Source of the DNA: Bacillota bacterium
GTDB lineage: Bacteria; Bacillota; Sulfobacillia; JAJZYS01; JAJYTV01
Assembly: GCA_021793315.1 (NCBI GenBank)
Contig: JAJYSZ010000022.1
Span: 1 to 37,268 of the forward strand
Length of the DNA: 37,268 bases
Direction of reading: 5' to 3'
Shown: in pieces, positions 23,813 through 32,750 of the stretch
Numbering within the stretch: the first letter of the stretch is position 1
Layout: each line of letters begins with the position of its first letter
The notes under the pieces: generated by a model
The model's input: only the letters and a program-made list of their open reading frames with translations
Told to the model about the DNA's origin: nothing
Database searches by the model: none
Program-made: the position numbers and the translations under genes

Positions 23813-26176
23813 TTAGGACGACTTGGACGCCGAAACGATGCCCTGGACCGAATCGGCATAGGTAGCGAGACGTTCCGCCACGCGCGCGAACACGCTGCCC
23901 TGGGCAAACGAGTCGCCTTCGGCTCCGGCCGGCACTGCGGTGAGCAGCTCGATGCCCTGCTCGATCGTCTCGATCGCGTAAATGTGGAACTGTCCCGCCT
24001 GCACCGCAGCGAGGACTTCGTCCGACAGCATGAGGTCCTCGACGTTCTGGCGCGGGATCATGCAGCCCTGGCTGCCCGTCAGACCCTGCGCGCGGCAGAC
24101 GGCGAAGAAGCCCTCGAGCTTCTCGTTGACGCCCCCGATTGGCTGGATCCGCCCGGCCTGATCGACCGAGCCTGTCACCGCAATGTCCTGGCGGATGGCG
24201 AGTCCGCTGAGGTCGGAAAGGATCGCGTAGAGCTCCGTCGAGGAGGCCGAGTCGCCCTCGATGCCGCCGTAGTTCTGCTCGATCGTCAGGCTCGCCGCCA
24301 GGGCCAGCGGCCGCTGCTGACCGAAGCGCCAGCCGAGGTAGCCGGAAAGCGTCAGCACCCCTTTGGAGTGGATCGGCCCGGAGAGCTGGACCTCGCGCTC
24401 GATGTCCACGACGCCTGTCGATCCGGCGTAGGTGCGCGCCGTGATGCGCGCCGGAAGGCCAAAGGAGAGTTCGCCGGCCGTGAGCACCGTGAGGCCGTTT
24501 ACCTGACCGACGCGTCGGCCCTGCGTCTCGATGCGGATCGTACCTAGCTCGATCATCTCCAGCATGCGTTCCTCGTAAAGGCCAGCCCGCTGCCTGCGGG
24601 CAGCCAGGGACGAACGCACCGCATCGCGGTCGATCTCGGGGGCGCCGCGCTTCTGCGCAAATGTGTCGGCCTCCACCGCCAGTTCGATAATCTCGGACAT
24701 GCGCGTCGACAGACGGCGGCGTCCGCCTGCGAGCCTGGCCGCCTCCTCGAGCATGCGGGCCGCGCCGTCGGCCGAGAACGGACGGATGCCATGGTTGCGG
24801 CCCAGGGCCGCGAGGAATCCGACCATCGCCTTGCGGTTCTCATCCGTGTTCTCCATATCCGCGGCGAAGTCCACCCGTACCTTGAACAGCTTGCGGAACT
24901 GCTCATCGAGTTCGCGCAACTGCAGGTAGGCGGCCTCGGGACCGACCAGCACCACCTGCACGTCCAGCGGGATCGGCTCGGGCCTGAGCCCCGACGTCGG
25001 CATCGGGCGCTCCTGCTGGACGACGTTCTCGATGCGCGCCACATGATGCTGCAGGGCGCGCTTCAGTCCCTCGTACGCCAGGGGGTTCTGCACCAGCTCG
25101 CGTGCCGGGATGACAAGAAAGCCGCCGTTGGCATGGTGGATGGCTCCCGCCCGGATCAGGTGGAAGCCGGTGTGCAGGAGGCCTCCCTCGCCTCCTTCGT
25201 AGTCGAGGCGACCCATCAGGTTGTAGTAGGACGGATTGGGCTCGTAGACTACTGGCGCCTCGGGGCTCTCGCGGACGACAAGCGGGTTCACCGCGAACCA
25301 GCCCGGGTCTGGCGGAGCCTCCTGACCTTCGGGCGGGACGAACAGCGGGAGCCATTCCCCGATGCGCTCCTGCAGTTGGGCGAGATGCCGGCTCAGGGCC
25401 GGATCAGGGAACTCGGCCGACAGCTCCGCGAAGAGCGGCGTGGACGCGTAGGTGGCGCGCTGGATTGCGAGGTCGCCGAGCGCGTGCTGCGCGTGTCGCT
25501 GCAGCTCGTGCGCGCGCCGCACGAAGGCCTCCCCCAGTTTCGCCACCTGCTGGGACGCCTCGGCGATCGCTGCCCGCTCGTCCGCCGGGAGGCTCTGGAG
25601 GCTCTCAGGGTCCAGCGGCTGACCGTTCTTCAAGGGGATGCTCTGCAGGCCCGCGGGCCCTGGCTTGACGGCGAAGCCGAGGTCCTGCGCCTGATGCTGG
25701 AACGACGCGAAGTCCTGCTCGGTGGCCTCCGTCACCTGCTGCAGCACCTCGTCATGCGCGGAACGGTACTCATCCGAGTCGAAAGCCTGCGGCAGGCGCT
25801 CGGAAAGGTTTCGGCGAAGTTGGCGCAAGGCTGCGGCGAACCGAGGCCCGGTGCCAGGCGGCACCGCGACGGCCCGTGGCGAGGACGGGTTCAGGAAGTT
25901 CGGCAGGTAGAGCCAGTCGCGGGCAGGCGGCAAGGCTTCCGCCGCTTCGCGCAGGCGCCGGCGCGCGTAGGTCGTGCGTCCGGTGCCCGTCGGACCGGAA
26001 AGATAGATGTGGTAGCCGTGGCGCCGCAGGGAGATGGCGAACGACATGGCCTCCTCCGCGCGCGGCTGACCGACGAGACGCTCCTGGACCAAAACCTCAT
26101 CCGTCGTCGCGAAGCCGAGACTTTCCGGATCGAGCCGCCACCGCAGGGCGTCGAGATCGAGCGTCGCGTAGCCCAC
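23813..26176 (-). CDS. LonB-like ATP-dependent protease (AAA_32 + Lon S16 domain)
   Basis: 787 residues. An N-terminal ATPase-related region carries SGPTGTGRTT (61-69), a Walker A in which the usual Lys is Arg, as I recall from this family. A long helical insertion (about 95-290) separates it from the second part of the ATPase (FHLIRAGAIHHANGGFLVIPARELVQNP, the Walker B-like region). The C-terminal Lon protease domain has the catalytic dyad S643 in GDSAS and K686 in GGVNEKLEGFF, 43 residues apart as in classical Lon. There are no membrane helices, so it is cytosolic. The GTG was chosen because GAGGTG lies six bases upstream. Divergent from the aldolase gene. Quality-control protease; substrates unknown. 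Confidence 0.9.
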   Translation of the reverse strand: MGYATLDLDALRWRLDPESLGFATTDEVLVQERLVGQPRAEEAMSFAISLRRHGYHIYLSGPTGTGRTTYARRRLREAAEALPPARDWLYLPNFLNPSSPRAVAVPPGTGPRFAAALRQLRRNLSERLPQAFDSDEYRSAHDEVLQQVTEATEQDFASFQHQAQDLGFAVKPGPAGLQSIPLKNGQPLDPESLQSLPADERAAIAEASQQVAKLGEAFVRRAHELQRHAQHALGDLAIQRATYASTPLFAELSAEFPDPALSRHLAQLQERIGEWLPLFVPPEGQEAPPDPGWFAVNPLVVRESPEAPVVYEPNPSYYNLMGRLDYEGGEGGLLHTGFHLIRAGAIHHANGGFLVIPARELVQNPLAYEGLKRALQHHVARIENVVQQERPMPTSGLRPEPIPLDVQVVLVGPEAAYLQLRELDEQFRKLFKVRVDFAADMENTDENRKAMVGFLAALGRNHGIRPFSADGAARMLEEAARLAGGRRRLSTRMSEIIELAVEADTFAQKRGAPEIDRDAVRSSLAARRQRAGLYEERMLEMIELGTIRIETQGRRVGQVNGLTVLTAGELSFGLPARITARTYAGSTGVVDIEREVQLSGPIHSKGVLTLSGYLGWRFGQQRPLALAASLTIEQNYGGIEGDSASSTELYAILSDLSGLAIRQDIAVTGSVDQAGRIQPIGGVNEKLEGFFAVCRAQGLTGSQGCMIPRQNVEDLMLSDEVLAAVQAGQFHIYAIETIEQGIELLTAVPAGAEGDSFAQGSVFARVAERLATYADSVQGIVSASKSS

Positions 26177-26245
26177 CGAGACCACCTCGGGTCAGGTTTC
26201 CGCAGTGCCGAAGAGACTCCTGCCTTGGACTGGGAGGGATTTGCA

Positions 26246-26887
26246 TTGCCGCCTGAGGAGGAATCGGCGCGCAGGGAACTCTTGCGCTTCGTGCGGCGCG
26301 GGGCCCGCGAGGGGGTGCTGCGCGGCACGTTCGGCAACGTCTCCGTGCGCCTCGGCGACCGCCTCCTGATCACGCCGACGGCCAGCGACTACTTGCGCCT
26401 GCGGGCGGTCGACCTGGCTCTGGTCCGCCTGGACGGAACCGTCGAGGCGGGCAGGCCTTCCAGCGAGACCCAGCTGCACCTGGCGATCTACCGCCGCCTG
26501 CCGTACGCCAGCGCCGTATGGCACGATCACGCCGCTTTCGCGGTGGCGGCCGCGCTCGTGGCGGACGAGGTGCCGATCTTCACAGGCGAGGGGCATGGCC
26601 TCATAGGCCCGAGTCTGCCGGTGGCGGCCTATAGGCCGGCAGGATCGGAGATGCTCGCCGAGGAGGCGGCCGCGCTGCTGCAGGCCCGGCAGGCGAGCGC
26701 CTGCCTGCTCAGGAATCATGGCCTTTGCGCCGTGGGCCGCAACTTGATGGAGGCGTACAGTTGCGCGATCGCGGCCGACGAGGCGGCGCAGCACTTTCTC
26801 CTGACGCGCGGCATGGAGCCCAAGGCTCTGGACCAGGAGGAGGCGGAGCGCATCCGCCGCTCCTTCGCGGACTACCGTATGCACTAA
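26246..26887 (+). CDS. Class II aldolase/adducin-family protein
   Basis: 213 residues. The fold is shown by GVLRGTFGNVSVRLGDRLLITPTASDYLRL (phosphate loop), SSETQLHLAIYRR, the zinc ligands in VWHDHAAF (HxH) and LLRNHGLCAVG, and the acidic residue in the FTGEGHG region. Relatives include fuculose-phosphate and rhamnulose-phosphate aldolases and methylthioribulose-1-phosphate dehydratase; the sequence does not choose among them. The TTG start lies seven bases behind GGAGGG. The next gene on the same strand, a quinone oxidoreductase, follows after 48 bases, so the two may be co-transcribed. Confidence 0.87.
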   Translation: MPPEEESARRELLRFVRRGAREGVLRGTFGNVSVRLGDRLLITPTASDYLRLRAVDLALVRLDGTVEAGRPSSETQLHLAIYRRLPYASAVWHDHAAFAVAAALVADEVPIFTGEGHGLIGPSLPVAAYRPAGSEMLAEEAAALLQARQASACLLRNHGLCAVGRNLMEAYSCAIAADEAAQHFLLTRGMEPKALDQEEAERIRRSFADYRMH

Positions 26888-26935
26888 TACGGTCTGCCCG
26901 GCGTCTGGGCAGAGGACAGGGAAGGGGACGGTCGC

Positions 26936-27865
26936 ATGAAGGCGGTGACCATTGCACGCTTCGGCGGTCCCGAGGTTCTTGAGGTCAGGGAGCTGCCGAG
27001 GCCCGAGCCAGGTCCCAAGGAGGTGCTGGTCAAGGTGGCGGCGGCCACCGTCAATCCCACCGACCTTTCGCTGCGGTCCGGCGCCCGCCGCCCGGACCTC
27101 CCCCCGCCGTACATCCCGGGCATGGACCTGGCAGGCGTCGTCGTCGAGGCGGGGGCAGGCGTCAACTGGCCCGCCCTGGGGGACCGCGTCATGGCCATCG
27201 TGCTGCCGACGCGGCCCGAGGGGGGTGCCCAGGCGGAATTTGTCCGGGTTCCCTGCGATGCGCTGGCGGCGGTCCCCGCGGGCATGACGCTCGAGTCTGC
27301 CGCGACCTTGCCGATGAACGGGCTGACCGTGCGCCGCGCCTTCGATCTGCTCGCGCTGCAGCAGGGCGCCACCGTCGCCGTGACGGGCGCCGCGGGCGCC
27401 GTCGGCGGCTACGCGATCGAGATCGGCAAGAGGCTTGGCCTCAGGATCGTGGCCGATGCGGCACCTGCGGATGAGGCCCTTGTGCAGGGACTGGGCGCCG
27501 ACATCGTCGTGCCGCGTGGAGACACAGTCGCGCAGGCGATCCGCCGCGCCGTGCCCGAAGGAGTGGACGCCGTGATCGACGCCGCCGTGCAGGGCGGTCT
27601 CGTCCTGCCGGCCATCCGCGACGGCGGTCAGGTGGCCGCGGTCCGTGCCTTCCGTGGTAAGGTCGAGCGGGGCATCCGCATCCACCAGGTGCTCGTGGCG
27701 GAATATGCCCACCACGCGGCGGCGCTGCAGGAACTGGCCCGCATGGCAGGCGAGGGGCTGATCACGTTGCGCGTGGCAGAGACCTACCCGCCTGAGCAGG
27801 CCGGCGAAGCCCACCGCCGGCTGACGGCAGGCGGGGTGCGGGGACGACTGCTCATCGTCTTCTAA
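26936..27865 (+). CDS. Zinc-free medium-chain dehydrogenase, quinone oxidoreductase type
   Basis: 309 residues. It opens MKAVTIARFGGPEVLEVRELPRPEPGPKEVLVKV with NPTDLSLRSG, then PGMDLAGVV and a Rossmann nucleotide site VAVTGAAGAVGGYAIEIGK (AAGxVG form, NADPH-type). The catalytic zinc Cys/His set of alcohol dehydrogenases is absent, as in quinone oxidoreductases and enoyl reductases of the superfamily. The ATG is behind GGAAGGGG. The electron acceptor is unknown. Convergent with the broken kinase region beyond its stop. Confidence 0.9.
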   Translation: MKAVTIARFGGPEVLEVRELPRPEPGPKEVLVKVAAATVNPTDLSLRSGARRPDLPPPYIPGMDLAGVVVEAGAGVNWPALGDRVMAIVLPTRPEGGAQAEFVRVPCDALAAVPAGMTLESAATLPMNGLTVRRAFDLLALQQGATVAVTGAAGAVGGYAIEIGKRLGLRIVADAAPADEALVQGLGADIVVPRGDTVAQAIRRAVPEGVDAVIDAAVQGGLVLPAIRDGGQVAAVRAFRGKVERGIRIHQVLVAEYAHHAAALQELARMAGEGLITLRVAETYPPEQAGEAHRRLTAGGVRGRLLIVF

Positions 27866-27896
27866 GCCCGCAGCGCAGGCGCATGCCGGCCCAGGT

Positions 27897-28222
27897 TCAG
27901 CGGGGCCCGGGCGCGGGCCGCTGGCCGAGGTCCGGCAGGGATCCAGGCCTGCGGCGCACCACCGCGTCCTTTTCCATGGCGACTGAGAAGGCGGATTTGA
28001 GATCCCTTCCCACGGCGAGGCCTCCGAGCAGGCTACCCATCAGGCAGTCGCCCGCGCCGTAGAGTCGCCCTGCTCGGCTTCGTTGCCGAAGAGCCAGGCG
28101 AGTCGGGAGACGTAGGGGACGAACGCTCCCGCCACATCCGGAGGGACAGGACCGCGGCCACGGGGATGCCGCGGTCCCTTGTCCAGTTCAGCCAGGCGAG
28201 CGGCCAGGAGATCGACGCTCAT
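27897..28222 (-). pseudogene. Decayed PfkB sugar kinase, probable former pseudouridine kinase
   Basis: Two parts of a kinase in different frames. The 5' part (28222-28040) starts at an ATG overlapping the psuG stop (ATGA). It includes a segment ending VSRLAWLFGNEAE, the PfkB 'WLFxNExE' strand, then runs to a stop. In the -1 frame from about 28067 the sequence continues RLYGAGDCLMGSLLGGLAVG, the PfkB signature 2 (GAGD with the catalytic Asp), and ends at 27897. A PfkB kinase is about 300 residues; only about 105 codons remain, so most of the N-terminal domain and the middle are deleted and there is a frameshift. The partner psuK normally follows psuG. Confidence 0.75.
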
Positions 28223-29106
28223 CGATACAGTTCGACCGCGATGTCGGCGGCGAGCTCTGCGTTGTGGACCAGCAGATCGATGTTGGCCCGCATCAGGTCC
28301 TGCCCGCTCTGGCGGTTCAGATGGTCGAGCAGGAACGGTGTGACCGCCTTGCCGTGTACCTCCTGCCGTGCGAGTTCCGCCTCGGCCTCCGCCACGAGCC
28401 GCTCCACCATTCCCGGATCGAGCGGCCGCGGCCCGGGCTGCACGCAGAGCAGGGCCTGGCGCAGGTCGAGCGCATCCATCGCGCGTCGGACCCTTGCGAC
28501 CTCCCGCGCGCTTTGCGCCACGTGGTCGAGGCTGAGGCCGGAGTCCGCCACATAGAAGCCCGGGAACGCGTCGGTGCGCAAGCCCAGCACCGGGACCGAC
28601 AGCGTTTCGAGCACCTCGAGCGTGGCCGCCAGATCGAGCACGGACTTGGCTCCGGCGCTCACCACGACGAGGGGAACCCCAGCGAGCGTCTTGAGGTCCG
28701 CAGAGACGTCGAGGTGTTGAGCAAACCCGCGATGCACGCCGCCGATCCCGCCCGTGGCGAAGACCTTGAGGCCCGCGCGATCCGCCAGGAAGGCCGTGGC
28801 CGCGACGGTGGTGCCGCCGTTGCGGCGCATGGCCGCAGCGATGGCGAGGTCACGCAGCGAGCACTTCCAGGGGGCGTCGAGCAGCTGGGGCCATGCGTCC
28901 TCGGCGAGGCCGACGGTCAGCTGTCCCCCGAGGACGCCGACGACGGCGGGCACCGCCCCCTTGTGCCGCACCGCATCAGCCATGCGGCCCATGGTCTCAA
29001 GACCTGTGGGTGACGGCAGACCGTGCGTCAGCACCGCCGTCTCAAGGGCCACGACCGCGCCGCCCGAGCGAAGCGCCGCCTGCACCTCGGGTCCGATCAC
29101 GAGCAT
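28219..29106 (-). CDS. psuG: Pseudouridine-5'-phosphate glycosidase
   Basis: 295 residues. It cleaves pseudouridine 5'-phosphate to uracil and ribose 5-phosphate. Family motifs are VVALETAVLTHGLPSP, VPAVVGVLGGQLTVGL, the Lys-containing KCSLRDLAIAAAMRRNGGTTVAATAF, FATGGIGGVHRG, VVSAGAKSVLDLAATLEVLET and NAELAADIAVEL at the end. The ATG gives the usual start (LVIGPEVQAAL); an in-frame GTG at 29145 that overlaps the GH4 stop (GTGA) would add 13 residues, and coupling makes it possible. The kinase that should feed it is decayed next door, so substrate supply must come from elsewhere. Confidence 0.94.
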   Translation of the reverse strand: MLVIGPEVQAALRSGGAVVALETAVLTHGLPSPTGLETMGRMADAVRHKGAVPAVVGVLGGQLTVGLAEDAWPQLLDAPWKCSLRDLAIAAAMRRNGGTTVAATAFLADRAGLKVFATGGIGGVHRGFAQHLDVSADLKTLAGVPLVVVSAGAKSVLDLAATLEVLETLSVPVLGLRTDAFPGFYVADSGLSLDHVAQSAREVARVRRAMDALDLRQALLCVQPGPRPLDPGMVERLVAEAEAELARQEVHGKAVTPFLLDHLNRQSGQDLMRANIDLLVHNAELAADIAVELYR

Positions 29107-29141
29107 GCGTGGATCAACTCCTGCGTGGTGCGCAGCGGAGC

Positions 29142-30518
29142 TCACGAGAACTGCGGCAGGTGTTCCCGGTGGGCGGCGAGGAGGTGGTCGAGGCAGGCCG
29201 CCGCCACGGCGCGGTCGCCGATCAGGGGGTGCGCCATCGCAGCCTGCAACGCGGCCTCGCGATCGCCGTGCAGGGCAGCGCGCACCGTCAGGCGCTCATA
29301 GTCCTTGACCTGGCGCACCAGACCGCGCGGACCGAACGGCAGCGGCAGGGTCGGTCGGGGATGCGCGCCGTGCTCGTCGACGTCGCAGGTGAGTTCCCCG
29401 ACCTCGTCCGCCATCAGCACCTCGGAGGTGCCGCGGCTCGGCACGTTGAGGTGGAGCTCCTGATCGCCCTGGCCGGAGAGGGCCGTCATCACGCGCAGCG
29501 CGAGGCCTTCGTAGCCTTCTTCGGTGAAGATCGTGTCGGCCGTGATGCCGCGGTCGTGCTGCGTTGCGGTGACCTCGGACATGTAGGAGTTGCGGCGCGC
29601 GGCGAGGATCGCCCGGTAGCACGCGAGTGCGTCCTGCGCGTCGCCGCGCTGGAGCGCTTCGCCCACTTCCCTGTAGAGGCGCTCGTTCCAGCCGAGCACC
29701 ATCTCGCCGCGCGTCTCATCGAGTTGCAGTTCCCGCTCGTAGGCCGCCTGGCGCCGGTAAAAGTAGTAAAGGTACTCGTTCGGCAGCAGGCCGAGGCCAC
29801 GGATCAGCTCGGGGCCGAAGAAGCCCAGCGTGCGCACGCCCGCGCAGAGGTCCTCGGCGCCTTCGAGCAGAGCGGGCAGGGTCTCGACGCCCTCGATGCG
29901 CACGGACTGGATGAAGCCGAGGTGATTGAGTCCCTGGTAGGCGATGGCCACCTTGTCCTCGTCGATGCCGAGGTAGCGGCAGAGATCGCTCTTGAGCCCG
30001 GACGGGGCGTCGCACAGCCCGACGACGTGCTCGTAGCCCTCTTCGTGCAGGGCTTCGACGATCAGCCCGGAGGGATTCGTGAAGTTGAGAAACCACGCGT
30101 TCGGGGCGCGTCGCTGCATGCGCTCGATCAACGAGAGCACGACGGGAATCGTGCGCAGGGCCATCGACATGCCGCCGATCCCGGTCGTCTCCTGGCCGAT
30201 CAGCCCGTAACGCAGCGCAATGCGCTCGTCCTGGATCCTTGCCGCGGCACCGCCCGTGCGCACCGCGGAGAACGCGAAGGCGACCCCTTCGAACACCTCG
30301 TCGAGATCCTCGCTGACGCGTATCCGAGTCCGTGAGCCCAGGTGGTCGCGCATCGCCTCGCCTAGGGCAGCCATCAGGCGCGCCCGCTCGGGCACGGTGT
30401 CCGTGAGCACGATCTCCTCGAGCGACAGCTGCTGGCTGCGGCGAAGGAGTCCATGGAGGAGCAGCGGCACGCGCACGCCGCCTCCACCGATCACCGAGAC
30501 CTTCTCCACCGTACGCAC
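29142..30518 (-). CDS. Glycoside hydrolase family 4 (6-phospho-glycosidase-like)
   Basis: 458 residues. GH4 enzymes use NAD+ and Mn2+ and a redox-elimination mechanism. The NAD site is [12 protein letters not shown] (about 7-18). [13 protein letters not shown], the metal ligands in GLCDAPSGL (Cys) and GLNHLGF (His), and the FNVPSRG-like [15 protein letters not shown] fit family members of the 6-phospho-beta-glucosidase group. The GTG at 30518 was chosen because AGGAGG lies nine bases upstream; the ATG at 30536 that overlaps the kinase stop has no ribosome site. Second after the PfkB kinase in a sugar/nucleoside operon. Confidence 0.92.
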   Translation of the reverse strand: MRTVEKVSVIGGGGVRVPLLLHGLLRRSQQLSLEEIVLTDTVPERARLMAALGEAMRDHLGSRTRIRVSEDLDEVFEGVAFAFSAVRTGGAAARIQDERIALRYGLIGQETTGIGGMSMALRTIPVVLSLIERMQRRAPNAWFLNFTNPSGLIVEALHEEGYEHVVGLCDAPSGLKSDLCRYLGIDEDKVAIAYQGLNHLGFIQSVRIEGVETLPALLEGAEDLCAGVRTLGFFGPELIRGLGLLPNEYLYYFYRRQAAYERELQLDETRGEMVLGWNERLYREVGEALQRGDAQDALACYRAILAARRNSYMSEVTATQHDRGITADTIFTEEGYEGLALRVMTALSGQGDQELHLNVPSRGTSEVLMADEVGELTCDVDEHGAHPRPTLPLPFGPRGLVRQVKDYERLTVRAALHGDREAALQAAMAHPLIGDRAVAAACLDHLLAAHREHLPQFS

Positions 30519-30532
30519 GCTCTCAAACCTCC

Positions 30533-31450
30533 TCATGTTCGAGGCCAGGGCAGATCGCCGAGCGCGGCCTCGCAGGCCACACGCCCGGGTGCGGCGGTCG
30601 CCCCGCCCAGGGCCCCGAGAGCCTCGCCCGCGGCGAACTGGCCAAGTTCTACCGCTTGGTCCTCCGAAAACCCGTAGAGCGTTCCCGCAATGTAGCCTGC
30701 GTCGAAAACGTCGCCGGCACCAGTCGCATCGATCACCTTGCGCGGCTTCGTCGGATGGTGGCGCGTAACGTGGCCCTCGCAGCTAAGGACACCGTCTGCG
30801 CCGAGCTTCACGATGACGCGCGGAACCAGGTCGCCGAGCGCGACCGCCGCCCGCAGGGGATCGTCCTGGCCGGTCACGCAAGCGGCTTCGCGCACGTTCG
30901 GCAGGTAGAGGTCCACCTGGGCCAGCACCTTGCGGAACGCTGCGCTGGGGAGCCAGTCGAGGTCCGTGCCGCAGTCGAGCGACACGAAGAGGCCGCGCGC
31001 GTGCGCCTGCCGCGCGACGTCGGTCGCCCAGGAGCCGCGCCCCGACAGGTGAAGCCAGCTGGCGTCGGGCCACCGCGCCAGGGCTTCGCTGCCAGCCTCG
31101 CAAAGGCTTTCGCCATGCGGTGGACCGGCGGTGACGAAGGCACGGTCGCCCTGCCGGTTGAGCGCGAGCGTCACGGGCGTGCGCGCGATCGACGGGCCCA
31201 CGCGCTCCACGCCCTCCGCCGCCAGCAGGCTCGCGAGATAGGCCCCGGGTCCGTCCGGGCCCAAGGCCGTGCCGAGTCCGACGCCGAGGCCCAGGCGCCG
31301 CAAGGCGACGGCCGCGATCGCGAACCCGCCAGCTGTAAGTTCGACTCCTTCGGTAAAAACCTCCTCGCCGAGTTCCGGCCAGCGCGGAAGCGGTGCCGCC
31401 ACCACATCCAGATACGCGGGGCCGACGACCAGAACCCGAGGCGTTTCCAC
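30533..31450 (-). CDS. PfkB-family carbohydrate/nucleoside kinase
   Basis: 305 residues. The PfkB signature 2 is intact: VIDATGAGDVFDAGYIAGTLYGF with the catalytic Asp. The N-terminal domain has VVGPAYLDVVA, LTAGGFAIAAVALRRLGL (signature 1 region) and the middle has LPNVREAACVTG. The GTG start lies two bases past the lysA stop behind GGAGG. It is followed by GH4 with a small overlap and then psuG, so it may phosphorylate a sugar released by the glycosidases, or even substitute for the lost pseudouridine kinase. Substrate unproved. Confidence 0.9.
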   Translation of the reverse strand: METPRVLVVGPAYLDVVAAPLPRWPELGEEVFTEGVELTAGGFAIAAVALRRLGLGVGLGTALGPDGPGAYLASLLAAEGVERVGPSIARTPVTLALNRQGDRAFVTAGPPHGESLCEAGSEALARWPDASWLHLSGRGSWATDVARQAHARGLFVSLDCGTDLDWLPSAAFRKVLAQVDLYLPNVREAACVTGQDDPLRAAVALGDLVPRVIVKLGADGVLSCEGHVTRHHPTKPRKVIDATGAGDVFDAGYIAGTLYGFSEDQAVELGQFAAGEALGALGGATAAPGRVACEAALGDLPWPRT

Positions 31451-31452
31451 CT

Positions 31453-32715
31453 TCAGCGGACCTCCAGGCGCAGCCAGTCGCTCAGGTTGTCCCGCCGTGT
31501 GGCGGGACGCGCGACGCCGTCCTTCACGAACACCACGGGCGGTATCGACACGCGGTTGTAGTGCGAGGCCATCGAGTGATTGTAGGCGCCGGTGTCGAAC
31601 ACGATCAGGAGGTCTCCCACCTCTGCCCGGGTCACCCGGACGTCGCGGCGCACGATGTCTCCGCTCTCGCAGTGCATGCCTGCGATGTCGACGACCTCCT
31701 CGCCGCCGCGTCGCGGGGAGACGGCCACCTCGGGCTCGGCGCCGTAGAGGGCGGGACGCGGTCCGTCCGACATGCCGCCATCGACGATCAGGTAGGTGCG
31801 ACCGTCGGCGGCCGTCTTGCGCTGGACGATGTGGTAGATGGTCACGCCCGGCGGCGAGACGATGAATCGACCCGGTTCCGTCATCAGACGCGGCATGGGC
31901 CCGTCGGCCAGGATGCCGGCGAGCGTTGTCTCGTATGCTTCCCTGAGGGCGCTCGGCGGAGGGGAGTCCGGGCTGATGCCGAGACCGCCGCCGAGGTCCA
32001 GCACCTCCGGCCAGCGGCCCGTCTCGCTCCAGACCGTGCGGGCGAAGTCCGCCACGGCCGCCGCCCCGCTGATGAAGGGGTCGAGCATCGCGATCTGCGA
32101 GCCGACGTGCATGTGGTAACCCTTGAAGTCGATCGCGTCCTCCGCGGCGATGAGCTGCCGTACAGTCTCGAGGGCTTGTCCGTCGGCGATCGGCACGCCG
32201 AACTGGCTTGCGGGTGCACCTGTCGCGAGCGATGGGTGGGTGTGCACGTCGACCGCCGGCGCCAGGCGCAGCAGCACACGGACCTTGCTCTTCTCCTGCC
32301 GTGCGATGCGGACGAGCTCCTCGACCTCGCCGGGGGACTCCACCACCACGAAGCCGATGTCCTGCCGGGCGGCGGTGCGCAGTGCGGACGGGGGCTTGTA
32401 GAGGCCGTGCATGATGATGCGCTCCGCCGGAAAGCCGAGGCGCAGGGCGAACTCGAGTTCCCCCTCGCTGACCACATCGAGGCCCAGCCCAGCCTCCTGC
32501 GCAAGCTGCAGCAGGCGCCCCGTGAGGAAGGCCTTGGCGGCGATGGCGATATTCTCGGCGCCGAATGCCTGGACGTAGGTCTCGATGCGCTGGCTAAGAT
32601 CGGTCTCGTCGTAGAGATAGAGCGGTGTACCGAAGGCGGATGCTAGCCCACTGACAGGAGCCCCGGCAAAACTGGCTCGGCCGTCCGGGTCCCAGCGGAA
32701 ATTGCTTGGCGGCAC
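31453..32715 (-). CDS. lysA: Diaminopimelate decarboxylase
   Basis: 420 residues. PLP enzyme making lysine from meso-diaminopimelate. The PLP Lys is K61 in IAAKAFL, with YHMHVGSQI, LDLGGGLGI, EPGRFIVSPPG, the Cys-containing CESGDIV loop and the GAYNHSMASHYN end segment. This is the full-length barrel plus sheet domain. The GTG start follows AGGAGG. Unusually it sits inside a sugar-catabolic operon, 35 bases after the GH1 gene and two before the PfkB kinase, with no other lysine genes nearby. Confidence 0.95.
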   Translation of the reverse strand: MPPSNFRWDPDGRASFAGAPVSGLASAFGTPLYLYDETDLSQRIETYVQAFGAENIAIAAKAFLTGRLLQLAQEAGLGLDVVSEGELEFALRLGFPAERIIMHGLYKPPSALRTAARQDIGFVVVESPGEVEELVRIARQEKSKVRVLLRLAPAVDVHTHPSLATGAPASQFGVPIADGQALETVRQLIAAEDAIDFKGYHMHVGSQIAMLDPFISGAAAVADFARTVWSETGRWPEVLDLGGGLGISPDSPPPSALREAYETTLAGILADGPMPRLMTEPGRFIVSPPGVTIYHIVQRKTAADGRTYLIVDGGMSDGPRPALYGAEPEVAVSPRRGGEEVVDIAGMHCESGDIVRRDVRVTRAEVGDLLIVFDTGAYNHSMASHYNRVSIPPVVFVKDGVARPATRRDNLSDWLRLEVR

Positions 32716-32750
32716 GGGGTCTGGACCTCCTCGGGTTACGGATGATGAGT

